The notes beneath the pieces were generated by a model that saw only the letters and a list, made by a program, of their open reading frames with translations, searched no databases and was not told where the DNA came from. From the NCBI GenBank assembly GCA_020152595.1, contig JAIGNY010003176.1, positions 696,237 through 760,236 on the forward strand: DNA of 64,000 bases, read 5' to 3'. The stretch's first letter is position 1. Every line of letters starts with the position of its first letter. The translations under genes and the position numbers were made by a program. This document shows positions 12,136 to 24,703 of this stretch, piece by piece. The stretch comes from Chiridota heheva. Lineage: Eukaryota; Echinodermata; Holothuroidea; Apodida; Chiridotidae.

Positions 12136-13716
12136 GAGTTTATGGAGGTGAGACATGGGGGTTAAACTGTACCCCATGCAGTGACTGTAAATTCTTTTCA
12201 ACATTGGGGGAGGATGAAGCCAGACATGGTGTAGCCAGCATATAGGCTTTATAATTTTCAAGGCTTTTTTAGGGGGACATAAGCATATTCGTTCCCCCCA
12301 ACAAAATTATTGGGTGGACATGCCCCCCCCCCTACCAGGATCTCTGCCTGACTCCCAAGACAAGCAAGCTCAAACCAGGAATGTGTTACTTACATACTGT
12401 AGAATAACAGATTCTTGCTCAAACACAGATACACTAAGCAGAAAAGTCACAATGTCTAATATAGACCAGTCAATGGTATACTGCACAGCATCAAAGATTT
12501 TAAAGAAAATTGAACATTTTAAACCCCCAGCATAGAGTCAGAAGAGGCAGGGAGCCAATGTCCAAAAAGACATATGCCAAGTTGCAAGTAATAATAAAAT
12601 TTGCCGCAGTTCTGAATAAAAGTGTGGAAAATCTTCGCACGAAATATCTTGAGAAAAATAATGCTAACATGCTTCCTCTTTTGCATTTTAATGTACTATA
12701 CTATTCATTGCATAAATTGGTGGACGTTTTTTGAGGCTAGAGCACATATTTACCACATATACTGTTGCTTACTTATGAAATTAAAAAAATCAAGTCATAA
12801 TTTTTTTTTTTTTTTGGGGAGGGAAAATTGAAAATTTTCCCCTGTGAATTCCTGTTTATTCCAGTGGAACCCTAGATGTTTTCCAATCTGAATACATGTA
12901 TACAGGGCAAGCTGGGTTTACTATTCAATTTAGGTGGCATAATTAATGTACAGACTTTCTTGCAGGGGGAGGGGAAACTATAAAGGGGTGACAATGCCTC
13001 CTCTCCCCCTTCCCCCCTCCACCACTACCACCGTACAGGAAAAGTTTTTAAGAAAAACTTCGGAAAATCAGGAAACACTTTGGATATTTTTGAGAAAAAC
13101 ATTCAATAATTTTAGGAAAACGTTAGATATTTTGAGGACAAACTTCAGAAAATTTAAGGAAAAACTTATGCTTTATTTTGAAGGAAACCTTGGGAATATT
13201 TTAGAAAGTCAGATATTTTGAGTAAAAAATTTAGAAATTTGCTTTACTCAGTGAACCTAAATTCATAATTTTATTTTCAGAAATTTTGTGATCTTTTTTC
13301 ACAAGATGGCTGGTGTACAACAGAACTCTTAACACCATTTGCTTTCATAAGGATAACCAAAATTTGCAAATTTCCGGGGCAATTGCCCCCTTTAGCTACG
13401 CCAGTGAGTACACCTGCATATTTTTGTGTTGGTGAACCAGCAAGAGTTAAAGAGTACAACAGTAAATCCCAAGGTAAAACTGTACAGTAATATATCTATG
13501 AATTCATGTCCAGTACATGTACAATTAACTGTAAGGCTGCATACTGTATACCTCTAGGAATAACAAGATAACTTTTGCTTCATCCTTAAAAGTCTCGTAT
13601 CTGTGGCCATTAATCTCACAAACTTAAAACTAATAATTTCATCAAAATCTATTCCCAGCAAACTAAGTTCAAAAATGTTTCCTCTGTATGAGGAAGTTAA
13701 TAAAGGGTTCATTTGA

Positions 13717-14094
13717 AAGGAGACAAAGTCTGATTCAATCCTTATTTCATATAATAGAGGATTAAAATCTAAACCAAACTACCAAAAACAGCGAGTCAAA
13801 ATCTTTGTTCCTATCACGTTATTCATGTTTGAAGTCAGCACATAGAGGCTGCCATTTTGTTCAATTCAAGGCATTCCAACACCCTGCTGGGTTGGTGACA
13901 TCATTTCCTGCATGTTTTAAAATCAAAATGGCAGCATTAAGGTTTCTGATACTTACAAAAATGTGTTAGAATGTTTTGGGTGGTACTGTATGAAAGTTGG
14001 TCAGACTGTCAGAAGATTTGTTATTTTTAATGCTATGTACAGTATCATTATCATATAGGGATTATGTCAGACTTTATGTCAGACTTTGTCTCCT
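13717..14094. mobile_element. TTAA-flanked inverted-repeat element, copy 2
   Basis: The ends AAAGGAGACAAAGTCTGA and TCAGACTTTGTCTCCTT are inverted. TTAA follows the right end (14095-14098) and a one-base variant TTGA precedes the left. Internal phrases such as CCAACACCCTGCTGGG and AAAATCAAAATGG also occur, inverted, in copy 1. Confidence 0.65.
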
Positions 14095-14237
14095 TTAAGC
14101 TAACAATGTTTCTACTTCCTTGAAAATTAATTGCCTCTTTCTTGATCATTGAGAACATTTTTGTTTAATTGTTGAGATGAACATGCTTTGCAAATCTGAT
14201 CATGAACCTGATACTCTATGGGCCACACTTGAAATGG

Positions 14238-14337
14238 CAACCATAGGGGTCATTAGTGTTAGGCTGCATAGCAACCATAGGGGTCATTAGTGTGAGGCTG
14301 CATAGCGACCATAGGGGTCATTAGTGTTAGGCTGCAT
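14238..14337. repeat. Three tandem copies of a 34-35 bp unit
   Basis: The unit GCAACCATAGGGGTCATTAG followed by TGTTAGGCTGCATA occurs three times with few changes. Confidence 0.85.
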
Positions 14338-17300
14338 CTATAAAAAAAAAAACCTCAACAGTTTGTAAATTTGTATTCTTATTTAAAAACTCTTGCATCC
14401 TTGGTCATGAAACTCTAGAAAAAGGAAAAATGGAATTTCTCAAGAAATCCATTTCCTGCAAAAAATGTTGAAAATCTTTCCTCCTTAGATGAAAATGTGG
14501 GAACATTTGAAGCTATTTTGAGAGCCATGTTATATTTAAAGAGCTGTTTGTTTGCAGCCTATACCAAATTCACTGATATTGATATAACCAATTAATAAAT
14601 GACTAAATAACAGTCAATATATTTTTCTTATGTTATTTTCACCTCAAATTTAAGACTTATGAACAGACAAAATGTGTGCTTTAGCTTGATTTTGGTTATA
14701 AACTAAACATCAATGATGTTAATAGTTCAACCCATGGAAGTGCAAAAACCAACTGACTGGTTTTATCTTAAAAGCAATTTTATTTTTGTCATATTTAATC
14801 TTTTCAAATGTAATTTAAAGATTTTCTTGAAGTCTACTCATTTTTAGCTTACATCTGTTTACCTTTAAGTTGTTGATGATCATTTCCATGACAACCAAAT
14901 TTGGCCAAATTTTGGTCCATTGTAAAGATTCAAACATATTGGAATCATAATAAATGTTTGGACATGTTACTTTACCACTGCTATCAAGTATTTTCTTGTT
15001 CTGCATAATATTCTCTTTCAAATTAAACAAAATAAATGATTGATAATATGACACCGTTAAAAAATTAATTGACATAGTAACAGTGTAAACAAACCATAAA
15101 ATACACTAAATTTGGAAAAGTGGGACAAATGTGTTGTAATGTAAAACTTGCTAAATTTGAGTTAAATGCACTTTTGAAACTAAATAAGCTGTGTTTTTAG
15201 AAAATGGTTTAACCATGTATAGAATTAACATTTAAGGACATATTAAACAAAAGGAAAGTCTAAATAATGACCTAAATAATTAATCAACATTGACAAAAAG
15301 TGGGACAATTCACTAATTGGGTCAGTGTACAAATCTGAAATTATTTCAGTGTGCTTTAAATAAATAATTAAGCTAACAGTTGTAAGTTTCTGGCTAAAAT
15401 GTGTGTATAGTTTAAATAATAAGACAAACAAACAAGAATATAAAAAAATCATTAATAATTATGTGAAATTAATTGGAATTCCCACGTTTTAGGTTATTTA
15501 CTTACTATGGCATTGTTTATAACTAGATGCATTTAATTTCATTAAAACCAATTTGTTAAATGAACTTGTAATATTCTATTAAAACATTGAAATAATACAA
15601 ACATTTAACTACTGAATACCTGTTAATGAATTAATTAATTATGAATATTAATCAAAATGTTTAAAGTATGTTAATGCATAATGTTTTGATGAAAAATGAA
15701 AAAAATAAAATGTTAATGAAATAAAAAAATATTTTATTTAAATAAAAGTTAAGTTTCTCTCAGCAAAATCATTACTAAACAAATTATACACATAGAGCAG
15801 GACAATTCATGATAGTACACACACAATAACAGTATAGTTGCAATGTTAGATAGATTGATAAATAATAAGTCTGGCACTTGCATGAAAACATGAATAAATA
15901 AAAGGCTATAGGCCATGGTGGCTGCAAGTGATTACGATGAAAGTTTAAAGTTACAAAAAAACACAGTAGCAGCATAGGCCTACCTGAAATATGTTCACTT
16001 CATCAAGAAATGTTTAACGTTCCTTAAAAAAAGATAGGCCCTAAACAGCTGCACAGCGATTGTTGAAAAATAAAGTAAATTTAATCATAAGTGGATTTAA
16101 TCAAAAGTTGATTTAATCAAAAGTTAATTTTCTTTCAACAATGATAGTATTTAACAAATAATAGATCAAGAAAATTCATGATAGTATGTACATCATACCC
16201 CCATGTTCAATTGATCAAGAAATGATAACTCCCAAAAAAAAAAAAAAAAAAAAAAAAAAAACAGGCCCTGAGCCTTAAAGAAGCTTAAAACAGCATCAGA
16301 GATTGTGCTTTTTTTTATTACAACAAAATCTTGATCTAGGCTAAGTAAAAGTAAATTTCCTTTCAGCAATATTTAAGAATTTTAATTCAAGATGGTTTGT
16401 ACACAATAACTTAACATAAATAGTTACTTAATCACAGTAGGCCTACACCACTACAGATTGCAGTTGAAAATGGCTGCTACAGTAACTGGTTAGTGCAGTA
16501 TTACCTGACTACACACAGTGTATTCATTTGTGTACACTACATTACATCAGTTACATTACAAAGGTACTGTACATTACTGCATCATGCATACTGAAATCCA
16601 GACGGACATCAGCTTAAAATTACTCCAAAGCCAGCTGATAAATCATTTAATTAAGCTTACCTTGATATAAGTAAGTTATGCTTAACATTACATAAGATTA
16701 GAAAAGGCAAATCTATACAAATTGCCCTCGAAATACAGGAATTCCAGCTTTAGTTCTAAGTTGTTTACAACTGGAACAATATGGATCAATTCACAAACAA
16801 GGCGCTTGCCGTGTAAATGGGGCATCGTGAAGAATTATATCTCATTTTAAAGAAAAAACAATTCTCTTTCAAAAAAAGTTTGAGTTTTTGCAGTTGTATT
16901 TAATAAACAAGCTTAAGAATAAAAAAGAAAATGGTTTTCAATTTTTTTCTGTGAAAAAATCAACGAAAACTTAAAACTCAAGGTATCAATTCGAAAGCTT
17001 GAAATATTTTTTTTATTTCTGGCAACATACAGTATTAGATTCAACAATTGCTTTTTGCAAACACATACCACAAAGTCATGTCTCAAAAATTTCACACGGC
17101 TTCAACTCTCTGATATAGAATTTTTTATCATCCTGTTATTCTCTCAAATTTTCATCAAATTGCATGATTTTGGTCTTACACTGTATATGAAAGATACTAC
17201 TACACAAATTAATAATATTATACAAGCTTTTAGATATGTTTGATAAAAGTAAAAATATCGCTAATAGGAAACACATGTACTGAATGCATGAGGACCTAGC

Positions 17301-18215
17301 CATGTACGGTACGTGAAGCATTATGTCTACCGCTAGCAATTTTTAGCACCATTGTGTATGAAATCTGATACTTTAGTAAAACCTTTCGAAGCTTTATTTA
17401 ATAAAATACACAGAATATCTTTTAGCAAAATACAAGCTATAGTATAGGAAGCATACAAACATCACGTTTGAGCCAGAATTTCAAGAACAAAACTGTTTAA
17501 ACCTAGGAGGAGATGCATTTTGAAGCAAACCATTGCACAGGCACATATGGGAGTTCATGTACGATTTGATAAGTTCCACCCATTACACTGTGTAATGGAT
17601 GGAACTAAAAAACCACCGGGATTTCATTTTTAAAGTCTCAAAAAGTGTCTCAAATTTTCCCTGATTTTGCACCCAAAGGAAGGAAATTTTTTAATATTTT
17701 TTTGCAGGGAATGGATTTTAAAGAATATATCTTGCAAACTTTAAAAGTTTCATGACCAGAAATGCAATAGCTTCAGAAAAAAAAAATTAAACAAAATTCC
17801 TATCCTGCCTAAAATACAGCCTTACATTACTGACCTCTATGCTTGCCATTTCAAGTGTGACTGTTCTACACGAAAATGAAAATTCACAGGAATAATTCCT
17901 TAAGTTTATTCCATTACTAGGTCCTAAAGACATGACAGCCTATCAAGTCGGTGCAAACGTTGGGATCAAAGCATCAAATGTTAATGGTTATCTTGCTTAC
18001 ACAATTGGCAGGTGTCTATTCCTGTTCATAAATGATGAGCGGCTGCGGTCTACTTAAGAACTTGAGAGTGAGGCTGAGAAGATGTGATAATTGTGATTTA
18101 AAAGTGCTCACAGTAGGCCTACATGAACATGATCGGTAAAGAGGGTAGGCTTTTGTAGCTAGTTGTTAGGGTCCACATGTGGTGATGCATCTTGCTAAAA
18201 GATTGAAAGCTTTAC
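14338..18215. other. Gene-free AT-rich intron sequence
   Basis: Apart from an A-run at 16236-16261 and scattered short TTAATTAA-rich stretches I see no gene, no RT-like frame and no clear element ends here. It is part of COLGALT intron 1. Confidence 0.6.
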
Positions 18216-18221
18216 CAGGTT

Positions 18222-20733
18222 TGTGTTTGTTTGTTTGATGAGAGTTTAACTGCACCACAACAGCAAGGGTCAAATTGTGCCTGAGAGGTTAGATCATTCC
18301 AGAGGTAGGAAGGAGAGTAAACAGTGGGAGAATTAAGAGCACACGAGAAATAAAAACCAGAAAGCTGGGATCGAGAGAGGTGTATGGATGAAAACATAAT
18401 GTAGAGAGAGAGGGGGTGGGGAAGAAGGACCAAATATGGTTGTAGAGGAAAGCATGATGAAGGAAGGAGATAATTTTCCCTGGAATTTTTTTTTTGAAGA
18501 GCTCGGCTACTGAATTGTGGGCAGCGAGGGAAGCTCTGGGAAGATTGTACAGAGGGCAAGCAAGGAGAATGTGATAGACTGTGAGGGTGCAGTGGCAATT
18601 GTTGCAGAAGGGGTGGGGGAGCCAGTAAGGAGGTGGGAGTGAGTGAGGTGGGTGTGACCTACAGTATTCTAAGGCGGGTAATGTGGACGTGGTCGACACT
18701 AGATAGGTTGTGAATAATGGGTTTGATCGGAATGGTGGGCTGGATGACGTGGAGTTTGTTATCAATTTGGGAGTCCCATGAGGTTTGCCAGCGGCCACGA
18801 ACAAGGGAAGTGATAAGCGGTTTGATGTCAGAAAGGGTTTTGAGAAAAGAGGTAGGGGAAGGGTGAGGGCAAGCTTAGCAGCTGCATCAGCACCTGTCAT
18901 TGCCAGGATGCCAACATAGCTGGGTATCCAGAAGAAAATAATATGTTTCTTACGGGAAAAGGGAGGGGGGACGAAAGGAGTTTACAAAGGATGAGGTGAG
19001 ATGTGGGGTTATCCCATTTAACATTGAGTAATGAAGTAAGGACAGCCTTGGAATCGGAGAAGATGGCAAAGTGGCTGAACGAAAAGTATTCAATAAACTT
19101 GAGGGCAAGGAGGATGGCCTTGGCCTCGGCCAAGATGATGGATGAGTAGTCGGGAAGCCTGCTACTGAGGGTGATGTCTTGAAAGATGGCAGCAGCTGTC
19201 TTGTCACCTTCCTTGGAGCCATCAGTATAGATGAAGGTAGAGTTTAGAGTTGGTTTTTGATTTGGTTGTGAAGGTTGATAAAGAGGTTAGGGTGGGTTTG
19301 GGTTTTGTGAAAGTAAAGAGGTCCAGCTGGATAGTAGGGAGGGGGGCCCAGGGAGGAAAAGTGGGCAGGAAAAAGTGCTGAGTGGTGGGATTGATGCCGA
19401 GATGGAGAAGGTCTGATTTGATGCGTGAGCTAAGAAAGGGGATAGGATTTTAGTCTTATCAAAGAGGGTGGAGAAATTGGGGTACCTAATGAGGTTGTAA
19501 ACAGGGTTCTGGGTGTTGGTGAGGGCTCTAAAAGCATAGGAGAGGCTAAGCTTTCTATACCTTAGCAGGAAGGAGGGTTCGTTGGCTTCAACATGAAGGC
19601 TGGTGATTGGGGAGGTCCTGTAGGCACCCAGACAAAGCCTGAGGGCTTCATTTTGGATGGTGTTGATGTGATTGAGGTTAGAATTGTGAGCGACACAGTA
19701 GACAATATTGCCGTAGTCAAGCTTGGCACAAATGTGAGTCTGAAGATTTTGAGGAGAGCATGTGGGTTAGCACCCCAAGAGGTATTGGAGAGGAGGGGGA
19801 GAATGTTGAGGGAGCTGTTGCAGTTCTGTTTCAGGTTGGTGATGTGTTGTTTGTAGGAGAGCTAGTGGTCTAGGGTTAAACCCAGGAACTTAGTGTGGTC
19901 AACTTTAGGGATGCGATTGCCATTAAGCACGAGGCTCAATTGGGGTGGAGGTTGTTGAAATGACAGAAGTGCATGCAGACTGTCTTGTCTTTGGAAAATC
20001 TAAAACCGTTGTTGTTGCACCAGGCTTGCAGCCAGTTATGGTTGAGTTAAAGCCTATTTTCGACAAGAGGAAAGCTTGGGGAGGAGTAGAAGATGGTGAA
20101 GTCGTCCACGTAGAGGGCATGTTTGATGTTGGGGCCAAGGTTGTCTGCTATGTCGTTAATGCTCAGGTTGAAGAGAGTGGGAGAGAGGATGCTGCCTTGG
20201 GGGATGCCCTCTTCTTAGGGATAGGGGTTGGAGAGGGTGTGGCCAATACAACTTGGAACTGCCTGGGTGAGAGGAAGTTTTGAATAAAGGTTTTTGAACA
20301 AAAGTTTTGAATAAAGTTTTGAATAAAGGAGAGGTGGCCTCTGAGGAAGATGGTGTGAAGTTTGTGGATAATGCTGTATTTCCAAGTAGTGTCAGAAGCT
20401 TTCTTGAGGTCAAAAAAGATGGCAATGAGGTGTTCCTTTTGTGCAAAGGTCTCCTCATAGCGGTGTCGAGTCTAATTAACTAATCCAGGGTATTGCAACG
20501 TTTCCAGAAGCCACTTTGGTGAGGGGAGAGGATTCTATTGGTCTCAAGGAACCAGTTTAGTGTCTGGTTAATGATCCTTTCCATAATTTGAAGAGACAGC
20601 AGGTGAGAACGATGGGGCGGTAGCTGGAGGGGTCGGTACTGTCCTTTCCCGGTTTGGGGACAGGGGTGATGATAGCTGTCCTCCAGATAGGGGGAAAGAG
20701 ATGTGAGGACCAGATGTGGTTGAGGATGGTGAG
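18222..20733 (-). mobile_element. RNase H-bearing LINE, copy C (longest copy, 5' truncated)
   Basis: Same family and strand as copies A and B. The most 5' part encodes early RT motifs: WRTAIITPVPKPGK and SSYRPIVLTCC at 20557-20769. Next come LSPHQSGFWKRCNTLD and a broken palm region. The RNase H part keeps IYTDGSK near 19220, then AEAKAILLALKFIEY and FSDSKAVLTSLL at 18897-19133. The C-terminus has the TVYHILLACP segment with CNNC cysteines. It ends in a (CAAA)n tail near 18222-18238 and is cut at 20733, where a SINE begins. It has several frame breaks and is not active. Confidence 0.88.
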
Positions 20734-21130
20734 TTGGGTAGCTCGGTTGGTAGAGCGCACAACTGACATGCTGGCGGTACCTCATTCAAGCCTCGGACAG
20801 GTCCAACCAGTTTTTCCACAGCTATGCAGACAGATGCGGCAATCATCAATGCAGAACTACGTCTTTGCAGCTCCTGCTCCTCATTTAGCTGTTGAGATAA
20901 GTGGCAATGGTTGAATGGCATTCGCCGTCCTTCGGAGGGGACGTTTAAGCCATTGGTGCTGATGGTAGGGCAGTCGTACCCTACCTGGTTCTCTGAACAC
21001 TTCTCGAAAAGAGTAGGGTGAAAACCCAGTGTTCATCCACTTCCATCCCGTTTGCATGAGACTGGCATCTGGCAGGCTTTAGTTTGGTGTGGAGTCTTGC
21101 TGAGTTCCCTTGAGGATCATGTACAAAACA
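20734..21130 (+). mobile_element. tRNA-derived SINE with a body shared with 38.2 kb
   Basis: The head has an A-box TAGCTCGGTTGGTAGAGC and a degenerate B-box CATTCAAGCCTC. The body includes CCTACCTGGTTCTCTGAACA and GTGTTCATCCACTTCC, which recur with changes at 38150-38330. It ends in a CAAAACAAAACAAAA tail at about 21126-21140. It starts exactly where LINE copy C is cut off. Confidence 0.7.
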
Positions 21131-21407
21131 AAACAAAACTCATTTCCTAACTAGTAGTACTAAATCCCTACATAACTTTTGTTATAAATTATTATCATTG
21201 TTTGAATATTACAATAAAAGAAATAAAATGAAATAATAACAATATTTACATATATTTTAATCAAATAGTAATTTATTGAAAATCAAATTTACATAATTTT
21301 GTTGTAAGTTGCAATCTTGAAAATAAACAGAACAATTTAGTTACAGTACCTAGGCCTAATGGGCAATTCCAGAAAATATGTGAAAAGGGGGAGGGGGTTT
21401 GGTTACC

Positions 21408-21960
21408 CCTAATCCCAGCAAGCTACATGTAACCCATCCACCCCCAATCCCAGCGAGCTAACCCACCCACCCATCCATCCCATGCAATCCCAGCAAGCTA
21501 ACCAATCCACCCACCCCATGCAATCCCAGCAAGCTAACCCACCCATCCACCCCATGCAATCCCAGCGAGCTAGCCCACCCACCCATTTAATGCAATTCCA
21601 GCGAGCTAACCCACCCACCCACTCCATGCAATCCCAGCGAGCTGACCCCCTTCTAACACCAGCGAGCTAACCCAACCACCCCAATCCCAGCAAGCTAACT
21701 CACCCACCAACCCCTAATTCCAGCGAGCTAACCTACTACCCACCCCTAATCCCAGCGAGCTAACCCACCCCTAATCCACCCCCCCAATCCTGGTCATTTT
21801 ACCCACCCAGTGCACCCACCCTAATCCCAATCCCAGTCATTTTCACCCACCCACCCACCCACCCTTTTCTTAATCCTGGTAATTTCACCAACCCACACCT
21901 AGTCCCAATCCCTGTCACCAAATTCCCCCCTCCCTTATCTTTCCCATAGTGCACCCTCAT
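21408..21960. repeat. Minisatellite, AATCCCAGCGAGCTAACCCA-type units
   Basis: About ten units of 25-37 bp run from 21408 to about 21780, each with CCCAGC(A/G)AGCTAACC and a variable CCCACCCAC tract. They decay rightwards into CCCACC-rich DNA. The array lies just inside the COLGALT intron, close to the exon 1 donor. Confidence 0.85.
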
Positions 21961-22000
21961 CTTCACCTATTTTCTGGAATAATTTGCCCAAAATACCTAC

Positions 22001-22254
22001 CATAATGATATACGGTCTTTCGGATAATTCAACTGTTCTAAATATCCAAAGAAAGTCGGTAAAGTGTGAGCTTTATTCCGAGCAAGAATAGGAATGAAAA
22101 CTGTTGGAAGTTTACGACCAACACTGTGTTGAGATGAATGGCTCAAGGTCGTGCTGTTTTCGTTAGCATTCGCGGAATTAATGAGTGGCAAATGCAGTTC
22201 CACGTAAACAAAAACTGCTGCAAAGAAACAAAGGCTAAATATATCGGTTTTCAT
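22001..22254 (-). CDS. COLGALT: Procollagen galactosyltransferase, first coding exon (signal peptide and start of catalytic domain)
   Basis: This exon encodes the N-terminus of a COLGALT/GLT25 collagen beta-galactosyltransferase, the ER-luminal enzyme that adds galactose to hydroxylysine in collagen. I chose the ATG at 22254-22252 because it is followed directly by a typical signal peptide: MKTD, then a hydrophobic run FSLCFFAAVFVYV, then a polar NSANANENS stretch. An in-frame ATG lies 21 codons upstream but would bury the signal sequence. Residues 54-84 carry the family's opening strand and helix: PTVFIPILARNKAHTLP, then FFGYLEQLNYPKDRISLW. The exon ends with 2 nt of a Trp codon before a GTAGGT donor at 22000-21995, and exon 2 supplies the matching third base. 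The family call rests on remembered COLGALT sequence; COLGALT1, COLGALT2 and CERCAM are not separated. The frame is intact. Confidence 0.86.
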
Positions 22255-23557
22255 TTTTCCAATATTCTGAAATTTGTCAGCTGAGTAGTAGTACCTTCGG
22301 CCATATGAAAATATCATCTACTGTTTAAGTTCTAGAACATTTGCTGCGTGTCAATCTGTCAAATTGTCAAATTGTCAAGACCAAATGATAACTCCTTCAA
22401 CAATTTATAGTGTACAGTTAGGCCTATCAGTGCAGCTGCAGGAACAGTAAATTTCACGCGTCAATATCATTGACTTTAAGCAAGGCACACTCGGTTTGCC
22501 CAGATCCTATAGTTGGCGCCATTCGTAAAAAATCTCAGCATAGAAAAAGTTATAAAGATCAATTTCAAAAGGAAAGAAAAGAATGCCAAAGCAAATAATG
22601 GCGAAACCTTCTTTAGCATGCACAGAACATTGAAGAGCAATGGGGAATATCGCCGCAAATGACCCCTCCTCCTCCCCACAATTTTTTTTTTTCAACAATG
22701 GTAGAAAAAGAAATTCAAGATGAATACATAAGTAAGAAAATTGCAATGATGCGGCTTTGAAATGATAAAAATTGTCAGGCTTGAATAATATATACATTTG
22801 GCATTAGTAAAGGATTTTGTTGTTGTCAATTTTGACTTAATCTAAGCTTTCATTTCGTTGTCAAACTGTTTTAATTGTTGTGCTACCGTGGGCCTCGCAC
22901 CGTGGACCTTACAAGGTATAGGATTATTGAATACCTAATTCCGCTTATTTTGATAACTTGACATTGGCTATTTCCTAGGTTTACAAATTTCGCTCGACTA
23001 GTTTAGCTGAATGGAAATCTTAAAATTTCGACCGAATCTGAACTTTTTTGTGACTCTTGAATGATAAAAATTGTAGGGCTTTCGGGGACTTCAGCATGTG
23101 GACCCCACCAGGTATCGAGTTTTGATGACACTTTTACCCTTAAATTCATATTTTCTCAAGTTTGTAAATTTCGCCTGAATTTATTCTTAGATTAATATTT
23201 GACCTTAGAAATGTTATGACTCTCAAAGGATTAAAGTCGTTTCGCTTCAATGGCATCGCCTCTGAGCCAGGGGCAGTTTTGTTTTAAGGCAAGGGTGAAG
23301 AATGTTATAAGCGGAAATACTCCGTGGAAGGATTTTACTTTCCCTATTGCATGTTTTCTTTCGATTGGGAAAATGGGGAAATACAAAAAATTGAAAGAAA
23401 TTTTGTTGATAATCATTGGAAATTTTGGTAAAATTTGATAAAATGTAACTGATGAAAAATTACCAAAAATCGAAGAAGAAGAAATTCCCACCAAATAAAG
23501 GAAGTTTTCCGAAAATTGCACGAGAATGAAAGAAATTTGAAACATTGAAAATGTATA
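22255..23557. other. Upstream flank of COLGALT, no gene seen
   Basis: This stretch lies 5' of the COLGALT start codon and should hold its promoter and 5' untranslated region, but I recognise no TATA box or conserved element. Four short TGTCAAAT-type direct repeats occur at 22347-22380. Confidence 0.4.
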
Positions 23558-24703
23558 CAGTGGCGTACTGGTAGAGGCAAGGGGGAGGGGGGAATTGGCT
23601 TATTATTATCCTCCCAAAAAAACAAAACAAAACAAAAAAAATCCCACAATAAAAATTGCGAAATGAAGCTTTAAATTTTACAATCTTCTTTTCTTACAAC
23701 AAATCTTAAAAATTTTATGACACATAACGATGAATGAGCCACGTCGACCTTCGTATCGATTGTTACCCTCGATGTCTCTCGAAGTCATTTTTCCAAGGCA
23801 TCATGCAAATCCACTGTAGTGGGGAAGGGGGGCTGAACTAACGCGCCGCTTTCAGATTTTATTTTTTACAATTGTGTACGATTGACTGCATGCACAACTA
23901 TACGGCATAGGTATGTGACATATATCAATATCTTCGATTTTCGGGAAGCTTGCTTCATTTTCATGAAGTTTTCTTCAATTTTTTAAAGTTTTTTCAATTT
24001 TAGGAAATTTTCTTTCTTTTGGGGGAAAATTTGCTCCATTTTTGTGAAATTTTCTTCAATTTTCGGGAATCTTGCTTCATTGTCATTAAGTTTTCTTCAA
24101 ATTTTTAAAGTTTTGGTACAATTTTGGGAAATATTTGTCATTTTCTTGGAAAATTTCTTCATTTTGGGGAAATTTTCTTCAATTTTTGGAAATTTTCCAC
24201 AATTTCCAATAATTTTACAAATTTTGGAATTTTTAAAATTTCCAAAATTTTAGTCTTCATAAATAGTTTTTGATATAAGAGACCTGTCTGCCTGTATATT
24301 TTCTAGGTTTGTTTAGACGAAAATCCCCCAAAAAAAAAAAAAAATTCACCTTAGCTCTGACCCCCCCTCCCCACCCCTCCCCTCACCCCTCCAATTTTGG
24401 AAAAATCTCATCAAAAATCTCATCTTGTATCATTGGAAAAATCTCAGGGCCATGCCCACTCTCCCCGCCCCTCTTGAATCCGTCCTTGCCCATCTGGTAT
24501 GTTGAATATAAATGGGTAGACAGAAACCTATAACAATAGAATGCCACTATAGCACGCGCGACTTGCATTCAACCGAACGCCGACAGATGATCAATAGAAT
24601 TTAAAAATTTCCGACAAGGAGTACAATTTTCCGACAAAACTCCCACTGAGGCTTGGTGGGGGGAGGGGGATTTCCCCCTGCACCCCCATTAGTTACGCCA
24701 CTG
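23558..24703. mobile_element. Possible hAT-like element with CAGTGGCGTA ends
   Basis: CAGTGGCGTACTGG at 23558 faces CAGTTACGCCACTG-type sequence (AGTTACGCCACTG at 24691-24703), and G-rich tracts sit just inside both ends. The interior is degenerate ATTTTCTTCAATTTT words. I see no matching 8-bp target duplication, so the two ends may belong to different copies. Confidence 0.4.

Larger units (their letters stand above)
8011..22000 (-). other. COLGALT intron 1 (about 14 kb)
   Basis: This intron separates COLGALT exons 1 and 2. Its donor (GTAGGT) and acceptor (TTTTTATGTAG) agree in phase. Three copies of one LINE family lie in it, all on the gene's own strand, with one SINE, two TTAA-flanked elements and small tandem repeats. 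Between 14.3 and 18.2 kb I see only AT-rich DNA with an A-run. Confidence 0.8.

Noticed and set aside
22255-22317. Upstream in-frame ATG for COLGALT
   Set aside because: It would place 21 polar residues before the signal peptide. The ATG at 22254 gives a normal signal sequence.
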